Shown: positions 18,307 through 28,000 of the stretch, one piece after another
Layout: each line of letters begins with the position of its first letter
How positions within the stretch are numbered: position 1 is the first letter of the stretch
NCBI GenBank assembly: GCA_028554795.2
Contig: CM068828.1
Span: 14,622,814 to 14,686,813, forward strand
Reading direction: 5' to 3'
DNA from: Sinohyriopsis cumingii
Lineage: Eukaryota > Mollusca > Bivalvia > Unionida > Unionidae
DNA: 64,000 nt
Position numbers and translations under genes: made by a program
Notes under the pieces: generated by a model
What the model was told of the DNA's origin: nothing
What the model saw: the letters and a program-made list of their open reading frames with translations, nothing else
The model's database searches: none

Positions 18307-21300
18307 TTACAACCAAAGTTTTATACCAACATATCCATACGGCAAAGTGAAATGATTGGGCAGTCGCACTCGCTTCTGGTACACGATTTGATAGACATTT
18401 TCCAAGGGTCGACTGACGATGTGGTGAGTGGGTAAACGTACAATCTTGTTGGGTTGATAGGTGGTCACTTTAAAGTGTTCATCCTCTCCCGATTGCAAGG
18501 CTTCTTTCAATACCCCAAAGTTGACCACACGACTGGTACGATAATTCAGAGTCAATCCTTTCACTTTGCACGTCGTGTGCACTTCTCCTTGTGGGTCCCG
18601 GTATTCGTAGCCGTAATTTTTTGGACCGCCACTGACGAAACTTAGAATCTTGTCGTCGGGATGCTCGTCTGTCCAGGCTCCTAAACGGTCTCCTTCGATG
18701 TCAAGGTGCTGTTGAATCGGATGATGGATGTAAATGCAACTGTCCGTGTCAAAGTACAGGACGCGTTCCCCTAACAGTTCTAAAGCTTCGTACAATTTTA
18801 AGCGAGCATGAGCTGTCACGTAAGCCGCAATGATGACATTTCCAAAAGGGTCGTCTTGTACAAAGTCCAGATCTTCTTCGTAATTGACCAAGATCAAATT
18901 CTCTCGAACGACGTAAACGTGTTTCATGTATTTGGTTTTGTCGTGAATCATCTGGAAGTAGCGGGAAGGTTCTGTCAAATATTCCGTCTTGGGTAAACAC
19001 GGTCGTTGTGCCATTTTACCCCACAAGCAATTTAACATCACTTTGGCAAACGATCGCCTGCATTCGTTTTTCTCGATGTGGTCTAAAGAGATGCCTTCTT
19101 GTTCATAGTATTTCTCTTTGAATGTCTTTTGGTCTTCGGGAGTGTGACACCAGGAAGGATAGCCACTGGCTTCTTGTTCCAGTTTCAAAAAGGCATCCAC
19201 GTAGTCAGCGAAAATACCTTTCTGAGTGGGGTCACCCTTGTGGTATTGTTGTGTCTTGGGAAAGTGACAAATTTCGTACACTTCTAACAGCTGGTATCCC
19301 ATGTCCAGAGCTTTGAACAATTCTACGCTAACCCAGGTTCCCGTCAAGGCCCGTTCTTCCTGGGTGTGCTGACAAGGCTGATCTTGGTTGCACGTTTCGG
19401 CACAAGTACGACACAATGGAAACATCAGTTTGCCTTGACAATGGTGAGGTAAGACGGGATGGTACAAGTCCGTGGGAGGCAAAACTTTGCACTTGATCAA
19501 GCCTTCGTATTGTCGAATGTTTTTCAGGTCGATGTGTTCCGTTAACAATTGCGGGTGCCCTACAGGAAAGCGATAATATTTGCACACATAGGGATACAGC
19601 GAACACACGTCCAAGTATTTGACTTCTTCTCCTTTCTCTTCGTCGGCTTGGTACAGCAAACAGGTGGCATTGGTCCTTCCTCCGTACAAACTATCCCTCG
19701 GGTTCAGCGGGTCCATGAACTGGTAACTTTCCACGAAGCGTTTAAACTCGGGATCGGTTTTCATACGGTGATCGTACTCGTGTTCCCACATTTCCACCCT
19801 TTGGTATCCTTCCTCTTCTAACTTTAGGCGTCGCTGATAAGTGGCCTGGTACAAGTCTTCCATGGTTCGTTGTAAAAACTGATTTTTAGTGTAACGGTCA
19901 GGGTAAGAGACGGGACATCCGTGAAATAAGCAACCGTTAAACTCGTACACGATCTTGGGGTTTCCTAAGTCGCAGCCATCGACCGATTGCGTTCCGATGG
20001 TTATTTCGCCCCCTCCGTTACGGGCATGCTGAATCCACTTGTCTTCCTTGTCGCACAAGTAATGTAACCAGCGTAGGGCTTTGACCGAGTATTGACGTTT
20101 GACATAGTGGGTCGTTTGAGGACTGATGACAGCTACGGTGTTTTCAGGCATGAATCGTTGTCGATACACTAAGGAACACGCTCTGGCAATGGTGCAAGCT
20201 TCTTTCAAAGGATCGACCCCTCCGTGTTCCATGAACAGTTCTCGAAATTTTCCACAGCAACGTCGTAAAATGTCCACGTCGGAACGACAATAATTTAGCA
20301 TTTCTAACTGAAAGTCGAAAGGGTCAGAGGCGTGAGTCTGGTACCAAGCGTAGAAAGCTTCTCGTTGTTCGGTACGCATGTTGTCGGGGTCGTAACAGTG
20401 AGCCTCAGGTAAATGGGGTAGAACGGCGTGTTGATTGGCTTCCGTATTGAAAAAGTGTGGAAAGTACCCTTTAGCCATTTCTGTCATTCCAAACGTTTTA
20501 GGCATTCGGCTCAAAGGCATGGCCAAATAGCTCATCGAATCTTTAAACTGCACTTGTCCCACTTGCATGAAAATGATTTTGGCTCCGTTCAAAGTCACTT
20601 TAGGACGTTCGGTGCCATGCTCCGTATAGTATCTGAGAAGAAACTGTCCATCGTATCCGGAGAAATTGTGAGCCATCACCGTGGCATGACGATGACAATC
20701 TCCGTAACGTTCGATGTCCTCTTGGCTCCACGTCTTGTCGATGGGGTCTAAGACCCATCGAGCGAAATCGGCTAGCGTGTTCGGTCCTCGAAAGATTTTT
20801 TCACGTCCTCCAGGAATCTTGCTGCAGTGAGGGCAATGACTGAATATAGGTTCTTGAATGCACTTCTCGCACGCTCGATGAGCCACGCAGAAATTAGGAA
20901 TGTGAATGCCAGTCTCTTGCATGCATTCGAAATCGAAAAAGATGAAATTGCCTTTCTTCTTGTGACCGTCCTCTTTCTCTGGTGGGGGTTGGTATTTTTG
21001 CACGTAGCATTGGTGTTCCAAGTCCACGATGTGATGACAAATGTGACATTTTTTTTTCCTGAACATACGTGTGCCTTGACATTATTGGTACGTAGGCCTT
21101 GTCCACACGTAGGGCACAATCTCAGAAGTTGACAAGCACATTTCTGCTGTGAACCTTGCATCTTCAGATGTTGTTGGTAACAGGTAGGGCTGACAAACGT
21201 ACGCAGACAAGCAGGACAATGTACTCTTTCTTGTCCTTCGCTCAGACAGGGTGGAGAGGCCAAACATCCTGAGCATTTCCATCCGCTATGTTTGTGTTGC

Positions 21301-22096
21301 TCTCGATTGTTATAGCCATAGTCACATTTCTCACAGTAATAACTGTATCGCAGGAATGCAGTGATACTGGTAATGGTATCGAAATGGTCATCGTGATAAT
21401 AGACATGAATGTATTTTCCGTCCTTAAAGTCTTTCCCTCGAAACAACAGAGGTCAGCGCACTTCTTGAGGGTGCACTTTCAAGGTGTAGCGTGTAGCTAG
21501 TACATCTTGCAATTTTTGCATCTCAGGAATGCCACAGGGTGTGTCTTTGGGCAAGTCGGCTTGTTGTAACAGGAGTTCTGCTTCGTTTCGTTGTTTGGCT
21601 CGGTCCGATTGTCGAATAGTTTTCCAGGCTCTTTTCCATTCTGTCGTGTCGTTCTTGTTGGCATAGGTTCGTCCCACCACGATGGCTCGGGCTAAACACA
21701 TCTGGTCTTGAGAATTGTGAATTTGGACGAGACTCTTTTTGGTGCTGCGAAGGTCGTTCACCAGTAACACCTTATTGCGTTGTCCGGTCCCTTGAGGAGG
21801 AGAGACGTGGGTCATGTCCAGTATGGCTTTTCCATCGGTGATGTCAAACTTGTCATTGGATTGTTGCACGTGTTGAATCTTGTCCATGACTTTGGAAGCA
21901 GTTAGTTCTGCGGGTCTGCTAACTCGATCCAAACAGGGGATTTCAAACCGTTGTGCCGTATGGAAAGTCTCAAGCGATCGTCTTCTTGGGGTTGACATTG
22001 TCGCTTGAGTGCGGCGAGCAAAGAATCCCACACCCCAGTGATGAACCCTTCTGCTTTCTCTAACGGTACTTCGGACTTGAAATCTTTAAACTTCAC
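18307..22096 (-). pseudogene. Protein-primed DNA polymerase B gene, broken
   Basis: In the family this enzyme copies the linear element from a protein primer. Reading the minus strand one meets an N-terminal family segment, a Cys-rich zinc-finger region, the 3'-5' exonuclease motifs (FFDFEC, AHNFSGYDGQF, YCRSDVDILRR) and the polymerase motifs A (DVCSLYPY), B (KVMLNCLWGK) and C (FDTDSCIYI). The catalytic part is one long open frame, but the gene as a whole is broken, with about three breaks. It is the longest gene of the element and typical in order for a Polinton. Confidence 0.92.
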
Positions 22097-22150
22097 TGTG
22101 TATTTGTAAGCCGTGGTTCTAAATTTTCTAGAGGAGCGCTTTTCCGTCTC

Positions 22151-22351
22151 TCAAATGGAATAGTACTTTTCAGGGTTGACTAAGGGAGGCGAACTTTGTT
22201 TAGAGGGTTCGGATTCTGGTTCACTCATGTCCTCTTCAAAATCACTGGCAAGAATTTGTGCCAAGACTTCAGCCCTGGTACGAGGCGATAGATCACGTTT
22301 CTGCCTCTTACTTTCTTCTTCTTTCTTCTCGAATGAATAGGATCGTTTCAT
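22151..22351 (-). CDS. Short acidic protein with a nuclear-signal-like start
   Basis: The 66-residue product starts at an ATG (22349-22351), opens with Lys/Arg/Glu-rich sequence including SKRQKRD (a possible nuclear signal) and continues acidic and Ser/Pro-rich. No family is recognised. It lies upstream of the polymerase and is divergent from the zinc-knuckle gene, with its own TATA box at 22399-22406. It may be a regulatory protein; this is inference from place and charge only. Confidence 0.45.
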   Translation of the reverse strand: MKRSYSFEKKEEESKRQKRDLSPRTRAEVLAQILASDFEEDMSEPESEPSKQSSPPLVNPEKYYSI

Positions 22352-22484
22352 CTTGAGTGAAAAACGTCAAATGACTCAAGTTTAAACACCATGGACTAAT
22401 TTATAGTCATGGCAGACCAGCGTATATAAAAGGGTGTGTGTCTTGTCCTTTCACTATTCATTTCACTCTCAAACCGAGCACAAC
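22352..22484. promoter_or_regulatory. Divergent promoter between 22151-22351 and the zinc-knuckle gene
   Basis: The plus strand has TATATAAAA at 22423-22431, about 55 bases before an ATG at 22485. The minus strand has CTATAAAT at 22399-22406, about 50 bases before the ATG at 22351. The inverted pair TTGAGTGAAAAACG and TGACTCAAG lies near 22353-22380. Confidence 0.6.
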
Positions 22485-22929
22485 GATGGAAGAGACTAGC
22501 CAAATCGAACGTTTCATCTGAGCTTTGCGAGGGGTCATTAGAAAATTCTCTTCAGACCAGCCGACGGACTACTCTCCTTCCTTTCAAGATAAAAGTCAAG
22601 ATACTTGCTATATCTGTCGAAAGAAAGGGCATTGGTCTTCAGAGTGTCCAGACCGTCAAAAAAGAAAAACAGGGGCTAGAAAAGACAAAAGTCAAGATAC
22701 CTGTTATTATTGTCAAGAAAAAGGACATTGGTCTCCAGATTGCCCAAAAAAGAAACAAGAGGAGTCAGAAGAAAAGAGGGATTCTTCAGAAGAGAGGGAT
22801 TCGTCAGAGGAAGAAAGCAGCCAGATGAAGAAAAAGAAACAGGAGAAGAAAAGAAGAAGGGAAGAAAGTGAGGAGGAAGAGGAGGAAAAGACTGTGACGG
22901 TGAAGAAATTGAAAAAACAGAGAGAGTAA
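22485..22929 (+). pseudogene. Zinc-knuckle (two CCHC) protein of Polinton
   Basis: The frame ending at 22929 carries two retroviral-type zinc knuckles, CYICRKKGHWSSECP and CYYCQEKGHWSPDCP, each C-x2-C-x4-H-x4-C and each preceded by DKSQDT, so one arose by duplication of the other. A long Glu/Ser/Lys tail with KKKKQEKKRRR follows. Such knuckles bind single-stranded nucleic acid. The start is not clear: the TATA-linked ATG at 22485 does not lead straight into the knuckle frame, so the gene is probably broken. No histone-type hairpin follows. Confidence 0.6.
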
Positions 22930-23161
22930 ACAATGAGATAGGAGAAGTCTATGAACTTTTTAAAGCGTTCTTTTGTGAATTGTGAATTGTATTGTAACTA
23001 TTAAGAAAAGAATACATTAATTATATAAGGTAAGGGTCTTTGAGTTTTGATTTTAAAATAAGAAGCTACACTCACGCACTCATATACACGTACTATTGGG
23101 GTAAAATGGGTTTTTTTGAATTATTGGCAATTGAAAGTGTATCTCTTCGAGAGACGTGGGT
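22930..23161. other. Spacer between convergent Polinton genes
   Basis: The stretch is AT-rich with no gene. The right part (about 23090-23161) includes AAGAGAT-type purine-rich DNA on the minus strand, which fits a downstream element for the hairpin at 23162. Confidence 0.5.
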
Positions 23162-23177
23162 GGCCCTGAAAAGGGCC
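23162..23177 (-). promoter_or_regulatory. Histone-type 3' stem-loop, gene D
   Basis: In the minus sense: CCAAAAA GGCCCTTTTCAGGGCC ACCCA, then CGAAGAGATAC about 12 bases later. It lies about 20 bases past the stop of gene D, the usual distance for histone mRNAs. It is the closest match of the five to the histone consensus. Confidence 0.8.
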
Positions 23178-23197
23178 TTTTTGGTGAAGGGGTGAGT

Positions 23198-23770
23198 TTA
23201 AGCAATCAACTTTAACTGCCTTAAGCCTTTGCCAATGCCAAGGCCTACTTCTGGACTGCGTAATGTTGATGATGATGATTTGGCTGAAATCACTAAGGGT
23301 GGTACGACAGGCTTAGTCACAGGGTTGACGTGTTTAGCTCGGGAAGGTCGTATTCTCTTCGGTCGTGATAAAGAAGTCTGATACATTTGTTTCAGACTTC
23401 TTAACTCCGCTAAAATGTCTAACAGTATCGTGACCGTTTGATTTTCACCCTCTTGTTTCTTTGCTGCTACTTCTTCTTCTTGTTGTTTTTTTTTTCTTAC
23501 CTCTTCTTCTTGCTGCTGTTGCTGTAGGAGAAAAGCTTGTTCCGCTTCCTTTTGTCGTTGTATAAATTTCTCCAATTCTTCTTTCTGTCTCTGTCTAAAA
23601 TTTTCCACTTGCGGTAATGAAGAAGGTGACGAAGGTTCCGGAACAAACTCTTGCGAGGTAAGAAAATCCTCAAAATCCCAATTTACCTCTTCTGAAAGTA
23701 AGTCCGGGTTCCCTTGGGGGGTCTCCACTGCTGGTGCACCCCAATGGATCGTTTTCTGAGTTTCCGTCAT
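23198..23770 (-). CDS. Polinton accessory gene D: Gln/Glu coiled-coil protein with basic tail
   Basis: The 190-residue product starts at an ATG (23768-23770). Residues 1-55 are acidic and aromatic (NWDFEDFL), 56-105 form a Gln/Glu/Lys-rich coiled coil, 106-135 a Leu-rich helix (TVTILLDILAELRSLKQMY) and the rest is basic with Ser runs (RPKRIRPSRAK). No known domain is seen; it is not a histone. It shares a divergent promoter with gene E and ends in a histone-type hairpin. The general build (coiled coil plus basic tail) would suit a DNA-associated protein, by inference only. Confidence 0.6.
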   Translation of the reverse strand: MTETQKTIHWGAPAVETPQGNPDLLSEEVNWDFEDFLTSQEFVPEPSSPSSLPQVENFRQRQKEELEKFIQRQKEAEQAFLLQQQQQEEEVRKKKQQEEEVAAKKQEGENQTVTILLDILAELRSLKQMYQTSLSRPKRIRPSRAKHVNPVTKPVVPPLVISAKSSSSTLRSPEVGLGIGKGLRQLKLIA

Positions 23771-23989
23771 GTTGAATCACTGTCGCGTAGATTGACTGCA
23801 CACAGGCGCTAGCAAATCTATATAGACCACGTGACGTCACAGACTGCTCTCTTCGGATTGGATGCGGGCTGACTGAATTTTGTAACGCGTGTTCGGATTG
23901 GTGAATGAACTCAATACGTTTCAATCCTTCCTCTACCTATAAATAAACGCAATTCACTGCATTGATTCACCTGTTCTCGTCGCCTCAAG
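23771..23989. promoter_or_regulatory. Divergent promoter of genes D and E, histone-pair-like
   Basis: Two inverted CCAAT boxes (CGGATTGG at 23854-23861 and 23894-23901) lie in the middle. Towards gene D are an E-box (CACGTG, 23828-23833) overlapping a CRE (TGACGTCA, 23832-23839) and a TATA box (CTATATAG, 23817-23824). Towards gene E is TATAAATAA (23938-23946). Both TATA boxes lie about 45-55 bases from their ATG. Histone H2A/H2B pairs in animals share this layout. Confidence 0.6.
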
Positions 23990-24223
23990 ATGTGGACCAC
24001 AGTTGAATCATCCACCCTTGTGTCTTCAATTATGTTTAGGACGGACATGCTAATGTATGTCCGATCCAAGTGGACCGTTATCCACAGGACAGACACCAGT
24101 CTGTGGATACGTAGGATCTACGTAGAAAGGCAAGGATGCATCAAAAGAGTGCTGATTTACGGTCCTACAGTGAGGCGCAGCCTAAGGACAAGAAGAAGAC
24201 CAATGCGGTGCCCCTTATGTTAA
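23990..24223 (+). CDS. Polinton accessory gene E: short basic protein
   Basis: The ATG at 23990 follows TATAAATAA by about 45 bases and the frame ends in TAA at 24221-24223, giving 77 residues. The product starts MWTTVESSTLVSSIMFRTD and ends in a basic Arg-rich tail with a closing Cys pair (SLRTRRRPMRCPLC). No known domain is seen. It is the only short end gene on the plus strand and uses the hairpin inside the right inverted repeat, 24 bases past its stop. Being so short, it is supported mainly by its promoter and hairpin. Confidence 0.5.
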   Translation: MWTTVESSTLVSSIMFRTDMLMYVRSKWTVIHRTDTSLWIRRIYVERQGCIKRVLIYGPTVRRSLRTRRRPMRCPLC

Positions 24224-24239
24224 TGGATACATTAACATA

Positions 24240-24567
24240 AACCCAAAGGCCCTTTTCAGGGCCACTCATAGGTCTCGAAAAGAGAATGACTTTCCATTGT
24301 CTACCCTTTTTTTCTTTAAAAAAAAAAAATAGGGTCCCAACCCTATTCCATTTCCCCTTGAGGCTCAACAGGCCCAAACGTATTTTTCTTCCAATGTTAA
24401 ATTCCATTGAGGCTAAACTTGCCCAGGGTTTTTTGCCCATGTTAAATTTCCATTGAGGCTAAACTTGCCCAGGGTAGTAAATGTTAAATTTCCATTGAGG
24501 CTAAACTTGCCCAGGGAGGTCTGTAATGCTAATTCCCATTGAGGCTAAACTAACCCCTTTCACTACT
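24240..24567 (-). repeat. Polinton terminal inverted repeat, right
   Basis: It is the reverse complement of 6977-7304 with about nine differences, four subterminal GTTTAGCCTCAATGG copies in inverse order, and a histone-type hairpin at its inner edge serving the plus-strand gene E. Confidence 0.95.
24248..24263 (+). promoter_or_regulatory. Histone-type 3' stem-loop, gene E (in right TIR)
   Basis: In the plus sense: CCCAAA GGCCCTTTTCAGGGCC ACTCA, then GAAAAGAGAATGAC. It lies 24 bases past the gene E stop. Because it is inside the inverted repeat, both ends of the element carry the same outward-facing mRNA 3' end. Confidence 0.78.
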
Positions 24568-24573
24568 AACACA
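24568..24573. repeat. Polinton target site duplication, right (AACACA)
   Basis: It is identical to 6971-6976. Confidence 0.92.
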
Positions 24574-25026
24574 AAATTTGTTCTCTCTGCTACGTTTCAC
24601 TGTCGGACTCTAGTCCAACATACCTATCCGACCTCACCCACGTGTACACACCAGCAAGATACTTACGCTCCTCTTCTGACAATCGTATACTCATCATTCC
24701 CACTATGAAAACAAAGTCATATGGACAGTGTTCTTTTGCATAACAGGGCTCAGCAATGTGGAATGAATTGCCCACTGAACTTAGACACAAAGACACCGTG
24801 ATGACATTCAAGAGGGCTCTCAAAACTCACTTATTTCGACTGCAAGAACAAACTTAAAGACCTAACAATGTTTCCTGCCTTAAATATTCTCAGCTTTTAA
24901 TGTTTTCTAATTTCATGCTGTTTGTTTTTGTAATCATATTATTATATGTTTTTTTTTTCTCTTATAGGTGTTGTCTAATGTTGTAAACCACTTAGAGCTT
25001 CTAAATATTAGGCGTTATACAAAGTC

Positions 25027-25062
<36 letters not shown>
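24568..25062 (+). mobile_element. L2-clade LINE, right half with (ATT)n tail
   Basis: The reading frame broken at 6976 resumes here and runs to a stop at 24855-24857, with the C-terminal landmarks SPTYLSDLTHVYTPARYLR, GSAMWNELPTELR and FKRALKTHLFRLQEQ. Then comes a 3' UTR ending in TTAGGCGTTATACAAAGTCC and (ATT)n (25030-25062), the L2-type tail. The first six bases are the Polinton target duplication. Confidence 0.88.
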
Positions 25063-28000
25063 TCGCTTTTCCTGTACAGATAGATCGAGCAATGTTCAGT
25101 TTTTATTGATAATTTCATTTATCTATACAATAATGATCAGTTAAATACATACAATCACTTGCGTCTCCGAGTGTGTCTCTATCTTGCTAATTCAGCCGCA
25201 ATGCCAAATTTATACAGATTAACACTTCCAGTGGGTATGTTTTGCTTTGTTGAAGGTTAACCACGATTGAAAAATGTCAATCACTTGAAAGTTATTAATT
25301 TACGGCACGAGGCAGAAGTGAAACCAGCAATATACAGTGGATACTGATTACAAGCTCAAATCTGCAAAGGAAAGCCCAATCAGTGTCTGAAAATAAAAAT
25401 GATACGAAAACTTTGATTAATTGCAAGGCTTCATGCGCATTGCCTGAGATTAATAGAATCTATGTTGGGGTTTGCACCGAGATAAATAAATCCAGTCAAG
25501 GGGTTAAATTATTTGTCTCCCTACGAGACTCTATCGAGCGGATACACAAATAATGTAACCACCATTTCTGTGTCTCTCTGTAGAAACACTAATATTGATT
25601 ATTTTTCTCACACAACTTTTCCCATTCAAATTAAATTAACCCTGCACCTTTGCAATAAAGTTAGCACATTCAATGCATATATTATTCATCATGTCCTAAT
25701 ATTGTCACACATTTTTATATAGCTCAATGTCACGGAATTGTTTATATGTATTGTTTATGTCTATTTGCAATAGGATGTATTCGGGTTTGGTCTCTGTGTA
25801 CAGCGTTACTTGAGGTAGTTTATCTATATCATACGTTATTTCCTATCTGTATTATTGGATAAGATGTTTTGTTTGATTGTTCTAATACTTGTTGTGCATT
25901 TTTATAGTTCCGAACCGTGTAATGCAACGTTAGATTTTATGATAGTCTGGTTTCAAGTTCACCTGCATATAACTGAACAGAGGGATTGTATTCACATTCA
26001 TGTTGCATATAATTACGGCATGAGAGAATGTTACTTCAAGATACAGGTTCATATTTGAACCTGATTATTATGATAACCTTATATGGAAGTCCCGATGATA
26101 CGATTTTTATAAATGATCAACTCCACTTACGCGCATGCGTCATGTACGTCATTGTATGTTATACATGACCGTGTCACTGATTTTACACGGATTTAGATAT
26201 TATCTTTACAACTGGAAAGGGGTGAGGGGCTGAAAGGGGAAAAGGAGTGAAGGGCTGGAAGTGGAAAAGGGGTGAAGGGCTGAAAGGGGAAAAGGGATGA
26301 AGGACTGAAAGGGGAAAAGGGGTGAGGGGCTGAAAGGGGAAAATGAGTGAAGGGCTGAAAGGGGAAAGAGTGAAGGGCTCAAGCATTGACGGAGTTATAG
26401 AGCGATGGTGACAGAACTATGCTGTATCTTTGTATCTGCACCGTACTGTATGTGTTGTTTTAGCCGTGGTGATAATTTTGGCTGGTATATACCCGGTATG
26501 CTGATGTTGGACTGAGAAAGATAGTAGTAACATCTTGTGGTGAGGGATCAAAGCTTCGGGACCAACGGGTCTGAAGGGAACATGAGGTTCTACGGATCCT
26601 TAGGCAGACCGTGAGGAGCGACCATTCGTGGTGGCTCCTTGACCATCCGGCAGAGTGGTGTTGCTGAAGGTACCTTGTGCTATGAATTCGATGCCGCAAG
26701 ATATAAGTCCCAATTTATAAGAAATCAGTTATCACTATTTGAGTGAAACCATATTGTTTTGAAATTCACGTATCATTGTTTTGAGTGTCTGATTATTGTT
26801 TCCTTTTGTGCTTAATTTTTGTTTAATTTCATTTCATTTATTTGTTGACTGTTTGTTTTGAATTGCATCTTACAATTCGTTCCAGTTAGGAACCGTATCA
26901 TTTTTGTTATATTATTTCAGTTATCGTTAAGTTATTTAACTCGGTGTGCATCATTGTGTTAAAAATGCAGTCTTGGAATTTATGCGCTAAAGTTTGGATG
27001 TAGGAGTTATCTATCTTTAACATTTATAAATAAACGTCGTATTTTCGTTTGTCATTCTTAGTGTCTTCATTGTAATAATCTGACCCCATGACCCAACTCT
27101 TTTCATCTTGTTACTCATCCGTCCTTATGAAAATCTAAATAATTATTTCAGTTGAATTTATCTATCTCTGCCGCTCTTAGAAAAGAAAACAAAAAGAAAA
27201 AAAGCAAGTTATAATTGTTACGTGTTGTAATTATTGCACCATGAGAGTATCTAGCTATGTGATACTGTGTGTAGATATCGCGCACTAATGCGAATATTTT
27301 CATGAGGGCAGTGGGATGACCTGTCTATCCGAAGTACACAAGTTCGATGCATAAGAAAATAGAAGAAACATTGAAACATTTGATAGTATTACCGTATTGT
27401 CAGATCTAATCGATGTGACAATAACAATTGGTAATTAACAGTTTTTAATGGAAAACTTTAACTTTCATCAGTTCTAATCAGGAAACGTTCAGTGATAGCC
27501 ACTGTAGTTGATTTATTAGTGTTGGACTATTCATAGAGAATTAGAGAAAACATGTGTTACTAACTTATTATCATATATAACTCACCTTTTCATCTTAACA
27601 GGTGAAACTGCTTGTGACAAACTGGTTTTGTAATTGATTGTGGTTATAAATTTACCACCATGTATTAAAGACTCTTTAAGCACATCTGATAAAGTGTCGA
27701 GGTTTGTACTTCACGATTTTCTTGACAATTTATTTTATATCTTGGAAATATTGCAGCTGTTGCTCCTACTAGTGCAATGATACGCTACAGGTAAATCTTG
27801 TGGAATAGCGCGTGGAGTGATGAATGAAACACACTGATTGGTAAGTACTGGCTTTTAAATTGCAACAGCATTATGTTAGATTCAACTAAAGCGGATCTGG
27901 TGTGTGTGACAAAGTTTGAAGAAAGCAGATTGGACATAATATGTGTTTCCAGCCATTGCAAAAGTTGATGTAGTTGCTTCGAAAGTTTGGATTTTAGATG

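Larger units (their letters stand above)
6977..24567. mobile_element. Polinton/Maverick (adintovirus-like) element, 17.6 kb, broken
   Basis: The ends are 328-bp inverted repeats starting AG and ending CT, flanked by a perfect 6-bp duplication inside an L2 LINE. The parts are typical: adenovirus-type protease, double-jelly-roll major capsid protein, penton-like minor capsid protein, chromodomain integrase, packaging ATPase (part), protein-primed DNA polymerase B, plus small basic, membrane and coiled-coil proteins, a BIR protein and a zinc-knuckle protein. The DNA is visibly richer in G+C than the host DNA around it. The repeats differ at about nine sites by eye (about 97% identity), so the insertion is young. 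It is nonetheless broken: about six to eight breaks are spread over several genes, including the polymerase and penton genes. The integrase, protease and major capsid frames look whole. Confidence 0.95.

Noticed and set aside
18454-20751. Several plus-strand open frames across the polymerase gene
   Set aside because: They are shadows of the minus-strand polymerase coding sequence.
23198-24223. Histone genes (because of histone-like promoter and 3' hairpins)
   Set aside because: Neither product has a histone fold motif or length; only the control signals are histone-like.
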